64,000 nt of DNA from contig OY754471.1 in NCBI GenBank assembly GCA_963575645.1, positions 48,114,820 through 48,178,819 on the forward strand. Direction: 5' to 3'. The DNA comes from Xanthostigma xanthostigma (taxonomy: Eukaryota > Arthropoda > Insecta > Raphidioptera > Raphidiidae). Made by a program: the position numbers and the translations under genes. Each line of letters starts with the position of its first letter. The first letter of the stretch is position 1. The notes under the pieces were generated by a model. It ran no database searches. It worked only from the letters and a program-made list of their open reading frames with translations, and was not told where the DNA came from. Of the stretch, positions 22,780 through 30,710 are shown piece by piece.

Positions 22780-23155
22780 AATTTTATTCAACACGCGTGA
22801 GTAATATGTAATTTCGGGGCCCTGCTAAACTCGGGAGAAATAATAAATTACTTCATGTTGACGCGTAGAGTGCTAATAATAAGCCGTACAGTGTGATAAT
22901 GAATTTTCTGGACCAATAGAAACTCAGTAGCAAGCCCAAGCGTGCAATAATGAAAAAAACTGCACGCAGCTTCTGGACCAATAGGAACGTGGTAGGCGGT
23001 ATTGTATATATGAAAACAGCATCGCAATTCAGTGAAAGTCATGGCAATCTTGTGTGCATACACTGACGGTGAGTACGTCAATCAATGAAGTGATTTATTA
23101 TTTTTCCCTCTTTTATCAGGGCCCCGATTACATATTACTCCTGCTAGTTGAATAA
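22780..23155. mobile_element. MITE with 'gggccc' inverted ends
   Basis: The left 'agtaatatgtaatttcgggg' with 'ccctg' pairs with the right 'cagggccccgattacatatt'. Outer words (ttcaacacgcg / tagttgaataaa) are also roughly inverted. The interior has two direct 'ctggaccaatag' blocks and no transposase. Confidence 0.6.
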
Positions 23156-23559
23156 AGTATTATGTGCGACCATTGATCGAAGGAGAATATTCCACTCGCG
23201 TGCGTTTTACGCTCATGGAATGTTCTCCTTCTCTCACTAGTCGCACAATATACTATTAATTACTGAATTGTTTGTTTCAAGTCATGAAAAATATTTAATT
23301 CTTTGACGTATTTTTGAAAAATCATTATTTATTATTTTAATTTTTAAAATAAGATTTCTTTAGTGATGAAGATGGAAAAAATGTGATTCAAGACCACCAA
23401 CAGCTGATTATTTAGACCTAGTACCAATCCATAGTCACAATGCATTATTTTTTTTAAATAATAAATTGAACTTGGATTATAACTTGTAACTAAGAGATTG
23501 TAATTGATATTTGTTAAAACTAAAACAATGTTTTCCCTTTTGCTAACTCAATCTGGGAA
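23156..23559. other. No gene; one hairpin
   Basis: At 23170-23235 the word 'aaggagaatattccact' is mirrored by 'tggaatgttctcctt'. No coding region is seen. Confidence 0.45.
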
Positions 23560-23825
23560 CATTCGGTATAGTACCCGCGGTGAGAGTAGAAGTCAGGTAC
23601 GTCATCAATAATATGGTAGTGAACGCCTACTTGCCCGCAGACAGTGGCGTGTGGAATAAATTCCACCATTCCATTTATAGCGGTAGATATAGCGATAGAA
23701 TAAAAATAAACACTCGACGCACATCATGGATCTCCGAAACAGCCAACATCAAGCTAGAAGGCGGGCGCAATGCGTTCACGTCACTATGACGCGGTGGCTT
23801 CATCTTTCGCCGCAGCTATTCTATA
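23560..23825. repeat. Interspersed repeat family D, copy 1
   Basis: About 250 bp, including 'acgtcatcaataatatggta', 'cagacagtggcgtgtggaat' and 'gaaggcgggcgcaatgcgtt', recurs in inverted orientation at 49690-49915 with few differences. An open frame crosses this copy but is not maintained in the other, so no protein is claimed. Confidence 0.75.
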
Positions 23826-24212
23826 ATGTAAAATGGATTTCTTCCTTTTCGTTTTTGAAAATTTAATAAACGTGTCACTTGTACAACTTCTTTATTTTGA
23901 AACAATCAAAAGTTTGATATATTAAAGAAAATATTATACATTTTTTATGTATAATACAGAATGAATTCCTTGCGGGAATCCAAAAAATATTAAAAATCTA
24001 AAATATGTAAACCGCACTGAAGAATTATGTGCAAAGTTGGCCGACATGTTATTTATGTAGATACACTCCATTCTGTTTTTAAATTAAAGTTAGAACACTC
24101 TGTTAATATTTCTTTTAGCTTTATTGTTCACATGTATGAGTCATCGCCGTTGACAGATCACAATGGATGCCTTTCTTTAAACCATTCCCATATTCTGGTA
24201 AAGACATATGAA

Positions 24213-24781
24213 TCATATAATATATTAATACGCTAAGGTTAAAGATGTTTGCCTCCCTTTTTAGAAAAAACCTCACAATTTCTCCACATTTTACAGATAA
24301 TTGCTTGCTCTACTAACATCGATAATTGCTTTTGTTTTTGTAAATTAATTAAAATACAGCAACGCTGAACAACGTCTGCCATCTGACGGCTGTAATTTTG
24401 AAACAACGTCAACACTTCGATCTGTCATCTGACCTTCATATTGTAATACAACAGACACAATACTGCATACTGCCATCTAACGGCTTTAATTTTGAAACAG
24501 CGAGCAACGCTGAACAACGTCGCAGCAATGCTGCATGATGCCATCTGACGGCTTAGCTCAACGCTTTTGCTACTTGCGCCTCTATATGACAATTTTAGTA
24601 AAATATTTCTTCGATCTGTCATCTGAGCTTCATATTGTAATACAACAAAAAGAAGAACGTTATAAGCAGTGTGCAAAATTAGAAACGAATTGAATACCCG
24701 CAATTATATTTAAAAAATAATTTTGTAAAGTGATAATTATTATACTTATTTAGTGCGAATAATTCGCACAGGTCACACTAG
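24213..24781 (+). mobile_element. Non-autonomous Helitron, copy 3
   Basis: At 569 bp it starts A|TCATATAATATATTAATACGC and ends with the hairpin, 'aggtcaca' and CTAG|T. The interior alternates 'ccatctgacggct' and 'acaacgtc' words in both orientations. Short frames inside are shared with copy 6 but shift between copies. Confidence 0.88.
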
Positions 24782-25293
24782 TATATCTTAATTGTACAAC
24801 TGGAATTTGACAAAAAAACAATTACTCTACATCAGTGTTGTCCAAAGTGGGCGGTATCCACCCCCTGTGGGCGCTGAAGCGATTCAGAGGAGCCCTACAG
24901 TATTCTCAGAAACAATTGAGAAGCGTTGAATAAAAAGCAGGCGGCGGAGAAAGAAGACAATTTTAAAAATGTGCCTTGCTTGGTTCAACACTATAGGATA
25001 GTTTTTATTAAATATTTTGTACAAAATTACGGTGTTTTGTGAAAAAAAAAATGTTTTAGTAACATGTAGCGACATCTGATAGGATTTACTCGAAGCTATT
25101 CGTTCAGAAGCAACAAAAAAAACCTGTTTTAGTACCAAGTAGCGACATCTGATAGGATTTGCTCAAAGCTATTAGTTCAGACGCCGGACCGCAAAAGAAA
25201 TACATTTTGCAGAATTATATCTATCGCACCCGGATGAAACCGGGACGGGCCGCTATAGTAGGTACATAAAGGAAAGTAAGTTTTAATAAAGAA
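24782..25293. other. Repeat fragments, no gene
   Basis: A single hAT-like end (cagtgttgtccaaagtgggc, 24834) without its partner, a block shared with 15367-15670, and a family A-type terminal word near 25230. Confidence 0.5.
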
Positions 25294-25595
25294 GGGGGCG
25301 TTCACAAATTACGTGAGATATTTAGGGGGGGGGGGTCGAGTTGAACCTCACCTAATCTCATGTGGGGAGAGGGAGGGATCTCGGCAAATATCACGTAATT
25401 TTTTACTCAGAGGCAGAACAATAGACGTTAGCCTGGAAAAGGATAATTTCAAAAAAGCATAGATAAAATGCGCATTATAAAAAATCTCACGTGAGGTTAA
25501 AGAAGGAGGGGGGGTTTCGAGCAAAATTTCACGGCAACTCAGCAAGGGCAGAAGAGGGTCGAAAAATTTGCCTCACGGAATTTGTTAACGCCCCC
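25294..25595. mobile_element. MITE with 'gggggcgtt' inverted ends
   Basis: The ends gggggcgttcacaaattacg and gaatttgttaacgccccc are inverted. 'acctcacctaatctcatgtg' and 'atctcacgtgaggtt' are also inverted within. Confidence 0.65.
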
Positions 25596-25705
25596 GAAGG
25601 TATATTTCTAGGTGGCGTCGAACAATTTTCTATCTAAAAAGGGGGGGCGATAGGACAATTAATAAGTTTACGAGTCTCTAAGAATCGACTGAAGTAATAT
25701 TATTT

Positions 25706-25753
25706 TTATCCTGCTGCCTCTCGCCGAGAAACGGTAATTCCTGTACCGGCCAT
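25706..25753 (+). mobile_element. SINE fragment, left half of the Polinton target
   Basis: The words 'cctctcgccgagaaacggta' and 'attcctgtaccggccat' belong to the SINE body. The SINE resumes with 'ggccatcttgttgaggcc' at 43802, directly after the Polinton. The head is truncated. Confidence 0.9.
25748..25753. repeat. Polinton target-site duplication, left (GGCCAT)
   Basis: Six bases immediately outside the left terminus, identical to 43802-43807. Intact SINEs elsewhere (56660 in reverse) read through 'ggccatcttgttgagg' with a single GGCCAT, which confirms the empty site. Confidence 0.95.
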
Positions 25754-26306
25754 AGTAGTGTATATGCTCAGTACTGCCGCCACATTGAACTTTGACCTCC
25801 ACTCTGACGTCACTGCGACGTTTCAGTCAGCTCCAATCAGAGCCTTTGTTTTGTGAGCCAATCAGAGAGCATAACGCCCCCTTTTGTGAACCAATCAGAG
25901 AGCATGAAACAGTCATTATTCTCCAATCAGAGCCTTTGTTTTGTGAGCCAATCAGAGAGCATAACGCCCCCTTTTGTGAACCAATCAGAGAGCATGAAAC
26001 AGTCATTATTCTCCAATCAGAGCCTTTGTTTTGTGAGCCAATCAGAGAGCATAACGCCCCCTTTTGAGAACCAATCAGAGAGCATGAAACAGTCATTATT
26101 CTCCAATCAGAGCCTTTCCTTTTGTGAGCCAATCAGAGAGCATAACGCCTCCTTTTGTGAACCAATCAGAGAGCATGAAACAGACATCAAAACCTACCTT
26201 TTGTAAGCCAATGAGAGAGTACCTTTTGTGAACCAATGAGTTGATAGTTATAGCGTTAATCGACTATATTTTGTTGTCGACGGTTGTTACATATGACCAT
26301 CTGAAA

Positions 26307-26338
<32 letters not shown>

Positions 26339-26460
26339 AGAGTCTCTTAAAAGTTATACGTCGGCTGCTACTTGTTCATTACACGTTTAATTTATCAAGA
26401 ATGATGATAATGAGTTTAAATTAAGTACACACAGAGCCATCTCTGATCAAAAAACGAGGA
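25754..26460. repeat. Left terminal inverted repeat
   Basis: It begins agtagtgtatatgctcag and contains the CCAAT array, a GA microsatellite (26309-26333) and the inner words 'cgtttaatttatcaag' and 'gccatctctgatcaaaaa'. Inverted counterparts of these lie at 42745-43801. Confidence 0.9.
25831..26190. repeat. 90-bp CCAAT-box array, left
   Basis: Four units start at 25831, 25921, 26011 and 26101. Each contains three CCAATCAGAG words spaced about 25-33 bp apart, in the contexts ctCCAATCAGAGCC, gagCCAATCAGAGAGC and gaaCCAATCAGAGAGC. CCAATCAG is the consensus for the NF-Y (CBF) transcription factor. It may act as an enhancer/promoter or as an integrase or replication-protein binding region. Confidence 0.85.
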
Positions 26461-26575
26461 TATATGAAACACATACTTACCACATACTTCTTTAGTAATA
26501 ATATCTGAAATATAAAAGATTTCTTTCCCCAAGGTAGTTTTTAAATAAAAAGACATATAAAATACGTTTTTTATA

Positions 26576-26581
26576 TTTATT
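26576..26581 (-). terminator. Polyadenylation signal AATAAA after the last gene
   Basis: Minus-strand AATAAA about 42 nt beyond the stop codon of the PPP1R15-like gene. It is in the right place to end the leftward transcript. Confidence 0.6.
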
Positions 26582-26622
26582 GTAAAAAATCAATACAGAG
26601 TTAATAATATTATTGCTTAAAT

Positions 26623-27147
26623 CTAATTTACTGTATCCATGCTGAACGTTTCATTATCTACACGATCATAATTGTCATCATCGTCATCATTACCAAAATC
26701 ACAATCGGCGGAATCGTCTGAATCTTCGAGTAAATTTTCCGAAGTGTCAAAAATAATTTTAATTTTTAAATCATCAACCGTTAATATTTCTTTTTGCGGC
26801 TGTAAATCCGTACAATCGATATAGTTTGAAAGTAATATTTCGTTTGTGTATTTATTTCTTATAATTACTGTAATACCGGCCTCGTGCATTTCCATGTTGT
26901 TTTGATTATTATGCACTAAGCTTAGTATGTTCTCGACGGATGATGACGATGAATTGACAGTTCTTAGCACCGGACTGAGAATATGAGAGACTGCTTCTAT
27001 TCGTCTTTTAAACCGTTCACGATCCCTAGCAATCTGTTCCCACATTCCCACCCTTGCTTTTCGATATGCAAAACTCCAACAAACCATATATTTAATCTCT
27101 ACTTTATCGTTAAAACGTACAACTTTTTTTTTATTATTTTTATCCAT
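26623..27147 (-). CDS. PPP1R15/GADD34-like PP1-docking protein
   Basis: The 174-aa protein, starting at the ATG at 27147, has an N-terminal core that matches the conserved C-terminal core of PPP1R15 (GADD34/CReP). There is a PP1 docking RVxF-type motif K8-V-V-R-F12, then W24, then AR.G followed by MWEQIARDRERFKRRI (residues 35-50). In PPP1R15 proteins this segment binds protein phosphatase 1 and eIF2alpha/actin and restores translation after eIF2alpha phosphorylation. Several animal DNA viruses carry analogues. The Ser-rich linker (about 65-72) and an Asp/Glu-rich tail (about 137-168) are not part of the family core. The start overlaps the stop of the upstream 76-aa gene by 8 nt (27140-27147). 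The gene is last in the leftward cluster, a typical accessory position. The homology call is from motif recognition; activity is inferred. Confidence 0.82.
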   Translation of the reverse strand: MDKNNKKKVVRFNDKVEIKYMVCWSFAYRKARVGMWEQIARDRERFKRRIEAVSHILSPVLRTVNSSSSSVENILSLVHNNQNNMEMHEAGITVIIRNKYTNEILLSNYIDCTDLQPQKEILTVDDLKIKIIFDTSENLLEDSDDSADCDFGNDDDDDNYDRVDNETFSMDTVN

Positions 27148-27370
27148 TACAGCTATTAAAGTCAGATATAATTTTTTCACTACAAACTATGGAGATTTCA
27201 TAAAAGAGTCTTTCGTAATTAAAAATATCTTTAAGTATAAAAAAATCATTGGAACTTAAGCGTAGACAATTCAACAACTTACACTTATCTAAATACATTT
27301 TATAATAAATATTTATGCTGTTTGAGTTGTAAACGTACAAGCATAATAAACTGTTTACAAGGTCTTTCAT
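27140..27370 (-). CDS. Hypothetical 76-aa accessory protein
   Basis: Start chosen at the first ATG after the upstream gene's stop (27381). The longer frame back to 27433 has only a GTG at its head. The product begins MKDLVNSLLCLYVY and is rich in Leu, Tyr, Asn and Ile with five cysteines. There is no recognised domain. Its last 8 nt overlap the start of the PPP1R15-like gene, so the two may be expressed together. Confidence 0.5.
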   Translation of the reverse strand: MKDLVNSLLCLYVYNSNSINIYYKMYLDKCKLLNCLRLSSNDFFILKDIFNYERLFYEISIVCSEKIISDFNSCNG

Positions 27371-27380
27371 TTCAATATAT

Positions 27381-27938
27381 CTAAATCCCCTCCACTCGAA
27401 GGCCCGAGCTTCTGGTGAGATCCGTCTCGACACAACAGACCGTTTCGTTATTAATCGTTAAGTTTCGCTGCAGTTTATGTGTGAGATTATTAATATCTTG
27501 ACGAAAGTTTATATCAACGTTTAAAAGTTTCAACCGCTTCAAATAACTATGCAATTTTTCGTATAGTTGATCGAACGTCCTTTTATCGTTAACTCGCAGA
27601 TTGATCATTTTTACATAACGTGTATTTCTGATAAACACTTCGAAAACTACACGTCCGTCGTCTAGAACGAATCGCGCGAAACGTGGATCTGTCTTTAAAA
27701 ATCTTATACCCTCCTTCCAAGGAACGGGTGTTTTTTGCACAGCGTTATTTTCGTCGAAGCAAAATCCCCATTCTTCTAATTTTTGTTTATTGTCTGCAGA
27801 GAGATTGATAAAACGTCGTCTGTGATTGAACAGTTCTACGCTGAGAATTTCCTCTAAAGTGATCGCAGATGGTCTCTCAGGCACGAAACCAACACACCAT
27901 TCTTCATCATCACTCATAACGGTGCTGAATACACTCAT
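27381..27938 (-). CDS. Hypothetical accessory protein, about 185 aa
   Basis: No family was recognised. The start is uncertain: ATGs exist at 28004 (MWWGKQHK) and about 27938 (MSVFSTVMSDDEEW). I chose the second because a 40-codon frame fills the space before it. Visible features are EEWCVGFVPERPSAITLEEI near the N-terminus, an aromatic/basic middle (PWKEGIRFLKTDPRFARFV) and a helical Lys/Leu-rich segment (YEKLHSYLKRLKLLNV). There are no membrane segments. It lies just downstream of the capsid gene and upstream of the small accessory genes. Confidence 0.6.
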   Translation of the reverse strand: MSVFSTVMSDDEEWCVGFVPERPSAITLEEILSVELFNHRRRFINLSADNKQKLEEWGFCFDENNAVQKTPVPWKEGIRFLKTDPRFARFVLDDGRVVFEVFIRNTRYVKMINLRVNDKRTFDQLYEKLHSYLKRLKLLNVDINFRQDINNLTHKLQRNLTINNETVCCVETDLTRSSGLRVEGI

Positions 27939-27970
27939 TTTTTCCCAAAGACTGAATTGATTAAAAACAG

Positions 27971-28093
27971 TTATGTAGTATTTATGTTGTTTTCCCCACC
28001 ACATAAATTGCAAAATATCACTTCCTTCACGAAATATTTGTGTCCGTTGCCCACGACGAATTGATCGTCACAAATTCCAATTCTATGACTCAT
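27971..28093 (-). CDS. Possible 40-aa protein directly after the capsid gene
   Basis: The ATG at 28093 abuts the capsid stop codon (28094-28096) with no spacer, the same tight tiling as elsewhere in this cluster. The product starts MSHRIGICDDQFVVG and contains a CNLCGG motif (residues about 28-33). Its three cysteines could form part of a metal site. It is short enough to be chance; the position is the main support. Confidence 0.3.
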   Translation of the reverse strand: MSHRIGICDDQFVVGNGHKYFVKEVIFCNLCGGENNINTT

Positions 28094-29323
28094 TTACACT
28101 ATTTTCGTAACCGTATTTTGCAGAGGATGATAGGTAAATAGCTTATCGTGCAAAATCAAACAGTAAGCCGTAGTGTCTGGATGGAAATTTTCATGAGATT
28201 CAATCATCAATTTGATATCCACAACGCCTTTCTTGATGGCTTCCGGTTGTCGCGAGCAATCGAATACAATTAGCGGTGATATGGTTTTGAATTCATTTTT
28301 ATTGAAAAGAGGCGCGTTTTTGTTTCCGTAAAAGTAGGCTTCTTGACCTTTCAGATATTTCTCGTAGATGACATTAAAGTCATTTTTATCAAAATTCATA
28401 GTGAGCGGTTCGTAGGGATACGATTCGGAATTTAAAAAGAGCTTGGCCGAGCGCAGTTTACAGTGATCGAAAACGCTACTGTCCTTCAGTTGAGTGCCGT
28501 AGCGTTTCGTTTGAAAGCCAACAATTATCATACGCGGCGTTTCGACTTGATTGGCGCTCGTCACAGTCCATGCATGCTTTGTTGTTGTCGGCAGCGTAGG
28601 ATATTCATACAGATCCCACGATCTAAACACAATGTTTTTATTCTTATTTGCCGTCTTCAAAAGTTTAATTTTCATATCGTTAGACGGTATGATATAAGGC
28701 ACGTTCCATTTGATGGATGTTAATTCTATTTTAGCCGATTTTTGAAGTTGTCCTGCGGGCGCCGCTGTTGTAAAAATTGCTGAATTATCATCCCTCTTAC
28801 GTATCAATATCAATTCTTGTTTACCGTTCATCATCGCTCTCTTATGATCGTGCGCGAAACCCAGAATGTATTTCAAAGGTAAGCTAACGCTAAAATTTCC
28901 CTCTGAATCCAACAAGTTGGCGTTGTTTGAACTTAAATCCCAACCGCAATTTGACAATGCCCTCACATCGTCCGGACTATGCAGCACATAACCGATCATT
29001 GTGGAGGTAATGCCCACATTTTTAGTCGAATCGATTTGCACGCCCCACAATTCATAGCGAATTTCCTCAAACAGATGCGCAATTCCGTTGTTGATAATTT
29101 TCGAAGTTTCTGCCGTTCCGCCGTCCTCGCCAACCAATTTTCCGCGCACTTCGAGCACGCTGTCGTGAGGAAAAGTTATGGTGTCCTGATTTTGAATGGC
29201 TATGCGAATTTCATCGTTGGTCTTCAACTGATTGGTGTTGAACGGTTCCTGCGAGTGTACGCGAATCGAGTCTATGCTTTCGTCTAGAACGATCGGAAAA
29301 TCAACAGTCAAAATGTCTTGCAT
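28094..29323 (-). CDS. Major capsid protein (double jelly-roll hexon-like)
   Basis: The 409-aa product has the pattern of Polinton/adintovirus major capsid proteins: an N-terminal strand region (VDFPIVLDESIDSIRVHSQE), then EEIRYELWGVQIDSTKNVG (residues about 87-105), a first beta-rich half ending in SVSLPLKYILGFAHDHKRA, and a second half with ELTSIKWNVPYIIPSN and PLIVFDCSRQPEAIKKGVVD. Trimers of such proteins form the pseudo-hexagonal capsomers of adenovirus-like particles. The length fits the compact insect Polinton type. The start is an ATG 6 nt after the stop of the small basic gene. The frame is intact. Confidence 0.85.
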   Translation of the reverse strand: MQDILTVDFPIVLDESIDSIRVHSQEPFNTNQLKTNDEIRIAIQNQDTITFPHDSVLEVRGKLVGEDGGTAETSKIINNGIAHLFEEIRYELWGVQIDSTKNVGITSTMIGYVLHSPDDVRALSNCGWDLSSNNANLLDSEGNFSVSLPLKYILGFAHDHKRAMMNGKQELILIRKRDDNSAIFTTAAPAGQLQKSAKIELTSIKWNVPYIIPSNDMKIKLLKTANKNKNIVFRSWDLYEYPTLPTTTKHAWTVTSANQVETPRMIIVGFQTKRYGTQLKDSSVFDHCKLRSAKLFLNSESYPYEPLTMNFDKNDFNVIYEKYLKGQEAYFYGNKNAPLFNKNEFKTISPLIVFDCSRQPEAIKKGVVDIKLMIESHENFHPDTTAYCLILHDKLFTYHPLQNTVTKIV

Positions 29324-29329
29324 TTTTTT

Positions 29330-29566
29330 TTAATTTTTTAATTCGAGTCCGATCGATTTTAGAAAATTTAAATTCTCTCTATTAATTTGATTCTTCCTTT
29401 TCGATTCGATTCCCGTTTTTCTTGTTGCCTTTCTACTTTTATTTTCAGTTGTTGCTGTTTCTACTGCTGTTTTCGCTGTTACCGATTCAGTGGACAACGC
29501 TCGACTGGCGTTACTTGTCGTTTGCAGCTGATCTTTAAAATAATAGTCTCCGTAATATATTCCCAT
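29330..29566 (-). CDS. Small basic protein between penton and capsid genes
   Basis: Start set at the ATG at 29566, whose first base lies 2 nt from the penton stop (29568-29570). A longer frame would overlap the penton gene. The 78-aa product begins MGIYYGDYYFKDQLQ, then has a Thr/Ser/Ala-rich stretch and a Lys/Arg-rich C-terminal third (about residues 44-65). The composition suggests a nucleic-acid- or capsid-associated virion component, but no family is assigned. Confidence 0.6.
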   Translation of the reverse strand: MGIYYGDYYFKDQLQTTSNASRALSTESVTAKTAVETATTENKSRKATRKTGIESKRKNQINRENLNFLKSIGLELKN

Positions 29567-29567
29567 T

Positions 29568-30284
29568 TTACAAGCGTTTAAGATGTAAACGCACGGTAAC
29601 GGGTTCGCCGTTGAAATCCACCGATCGATCGTCTTGATCAACAATAGTAATTGTAACGTTGTCTATCACGTTGCGATTGATTGGCAAATAAATAACGTTT
29701 CTCGGCGTTAAAGAGATTTTATAGCCCGGCTCCTCTTGCGGATAGAACTGAAACAAAGTGTGCTCGGGCTGTCCGTTTAAATAGGATCCGCTGACGATGT
29801 TACATTTCACTCTGACGGCGTTTATTTTTGAAATGTGTGCCGTAAAATCTGATTTGTGTGCACTGTTTGCCTCCAACACTTTTCGCGTCTTGCTGAAACC
29901 CAGCAGAGATCCCACGCTACCTTCAACTCCGATGTCTATAATCACATCGCTCTTTATTTCCGTTTTCAACGTGTTGTTATTTGCTTTGATTCTAATGTTT
30001 CTGTTCACTTTTTTCAATTCTTCGACAAGGAATTCGTTAATATCATGGATATCATACGTTCCTTTTGGTATCTCGATCGTTTTCCTATTCTCATCGATAT
30101 CTGGAAGGTCTGGATCACGGTAGACAAATTTATTGTTGGTCTCATCGATATTTGGAATCGAGTGCCACGACTCAAACTCAATCAGTCCCAATTGATATTC
30201 TTCGTTTTCGTCGAGCACGATCGATGGATAAAAGGAACTACTCATCACCGACTCAATTCCGCTCAGGGTAAACGTGAATGACAT
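29568..30284 (-). CDS. Minor capsid protein (penton-like, single jelly-roll)
   Basis: The 238-aa product matches the penton type encoded next to the capsid gene in virus-like Polintons: MSFTFTLSGIESVMSSSFYP at the start, a YQLGLIEFESWHSIPNID segment, then IEIPKGTYDIHDINEFLVEE (about residues 90-110), and a C-terminal beta-rich region with RNVIDNVTITIVDQDDR. Pentons occupy the five-fold vertices. The ATG is 3 nt after the protease stop, and the next gene begins at its own stop codon. Confidence 0.8.
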   Translation of the reverse strand: MSFTFTLSGIESVMSSSFYPSIVLDENEEYQLGLIEFESWHSIPNIDETNNKFVYRDPDLPDIDENRKTIEIPKGTYDIHDINEFLVEELKKVNRNIRIKANNNTLKTEIKSDVIIDIGVEGSVGSLLGFSKTRKVLEANSAHKSDFTAHISKINAVRVKCNIVSGSYLNGQPEHTLFQFYPQEEPGYKISLTPRNVIYLPINRNVIDNVTITIVDQDDRSVDFNGEPVTVRLHLKRL

Positions 30285-30287
30285 TTT

Positions 30288-30710
30288 CTAAGTTTCCAAT
30301 AGGAAAAACAAGCAGTGATGTCCGCACAAAACTGAGTTGAATTTCTGTCTTCTCTCGTAGTTATATACTATTTTGCAACCTTTCAAATAATCGACGAGCT
30401 CTCTCGGTGGTCGCAAGTTACCGAAACTGTCAAAGTACTTAACATTTTTGCCGACTTTTTTGTACGCAACCCAGTGTGTTCCGGGACCGTCTCTATCATC
30501 CAAATTTACTACGGCGCTCTCGTTCTTTTTCGACTTTTTAGGCAGCGCGTTTCTCATGTACACACCTCTGAACAACTTAACGTTTAACATTTTTGCATAG
30601 CGTTCGATCTCCGCATCGGTGAGCGCGTGTTTCGGCAATATTTTTAAAAGTTTTTTGAAGTCGTCGTGGGTCGGTAAGGTCTTAAAAAAAGCCCATAACC
30701 TCTTCTATAC
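30288..30710 (-). CDS. Adenovirus-type cysteine protease (maturation protease)
   Basis: Counting from the codon at 30638 (116 aa), the catalytic triad is His55 in GTHWVAY, Asp70 in YFDSFG and Cys105 in VLCGHHC, with a conserved Gln98 just upstream. This is the arrangement of adenain/Ulp1-type proteases that process virion proteins. The start is unclear: conserved-looking sequence (ALTDAEIERY) precedes the first ATG (residue 17), and no ATG exists in frame back to a TAG at 30705-30707. The first 70 bases of this frame overlap the end of the PLA2-like gene, which contains a T7 run (30684-30690 on plus). Initiation at TTG (30638), frameshifting from the upstream gene, or loss of a start codon are all possible. 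Confidence 0.8.

Noticed and set aside
23580..23789. 69-codon frame in repeat family D
   Set aside because: The second copy at 49690-49920 does not keep the frame.
25827..26206. Long frames through the Polinton terminal array on both strands
   Set aside because: A consequence of a 90-bp repeat (divisible by three) without stops. Repeated peptides appear on both strands, and the array is mirrored at the other end.
28463..28723. Plus-strand frames opposite the capsid, penton and polymerase genes
   Set aside because: Antisense shadows of strong minus-strand genes, without their own start context or family signature.
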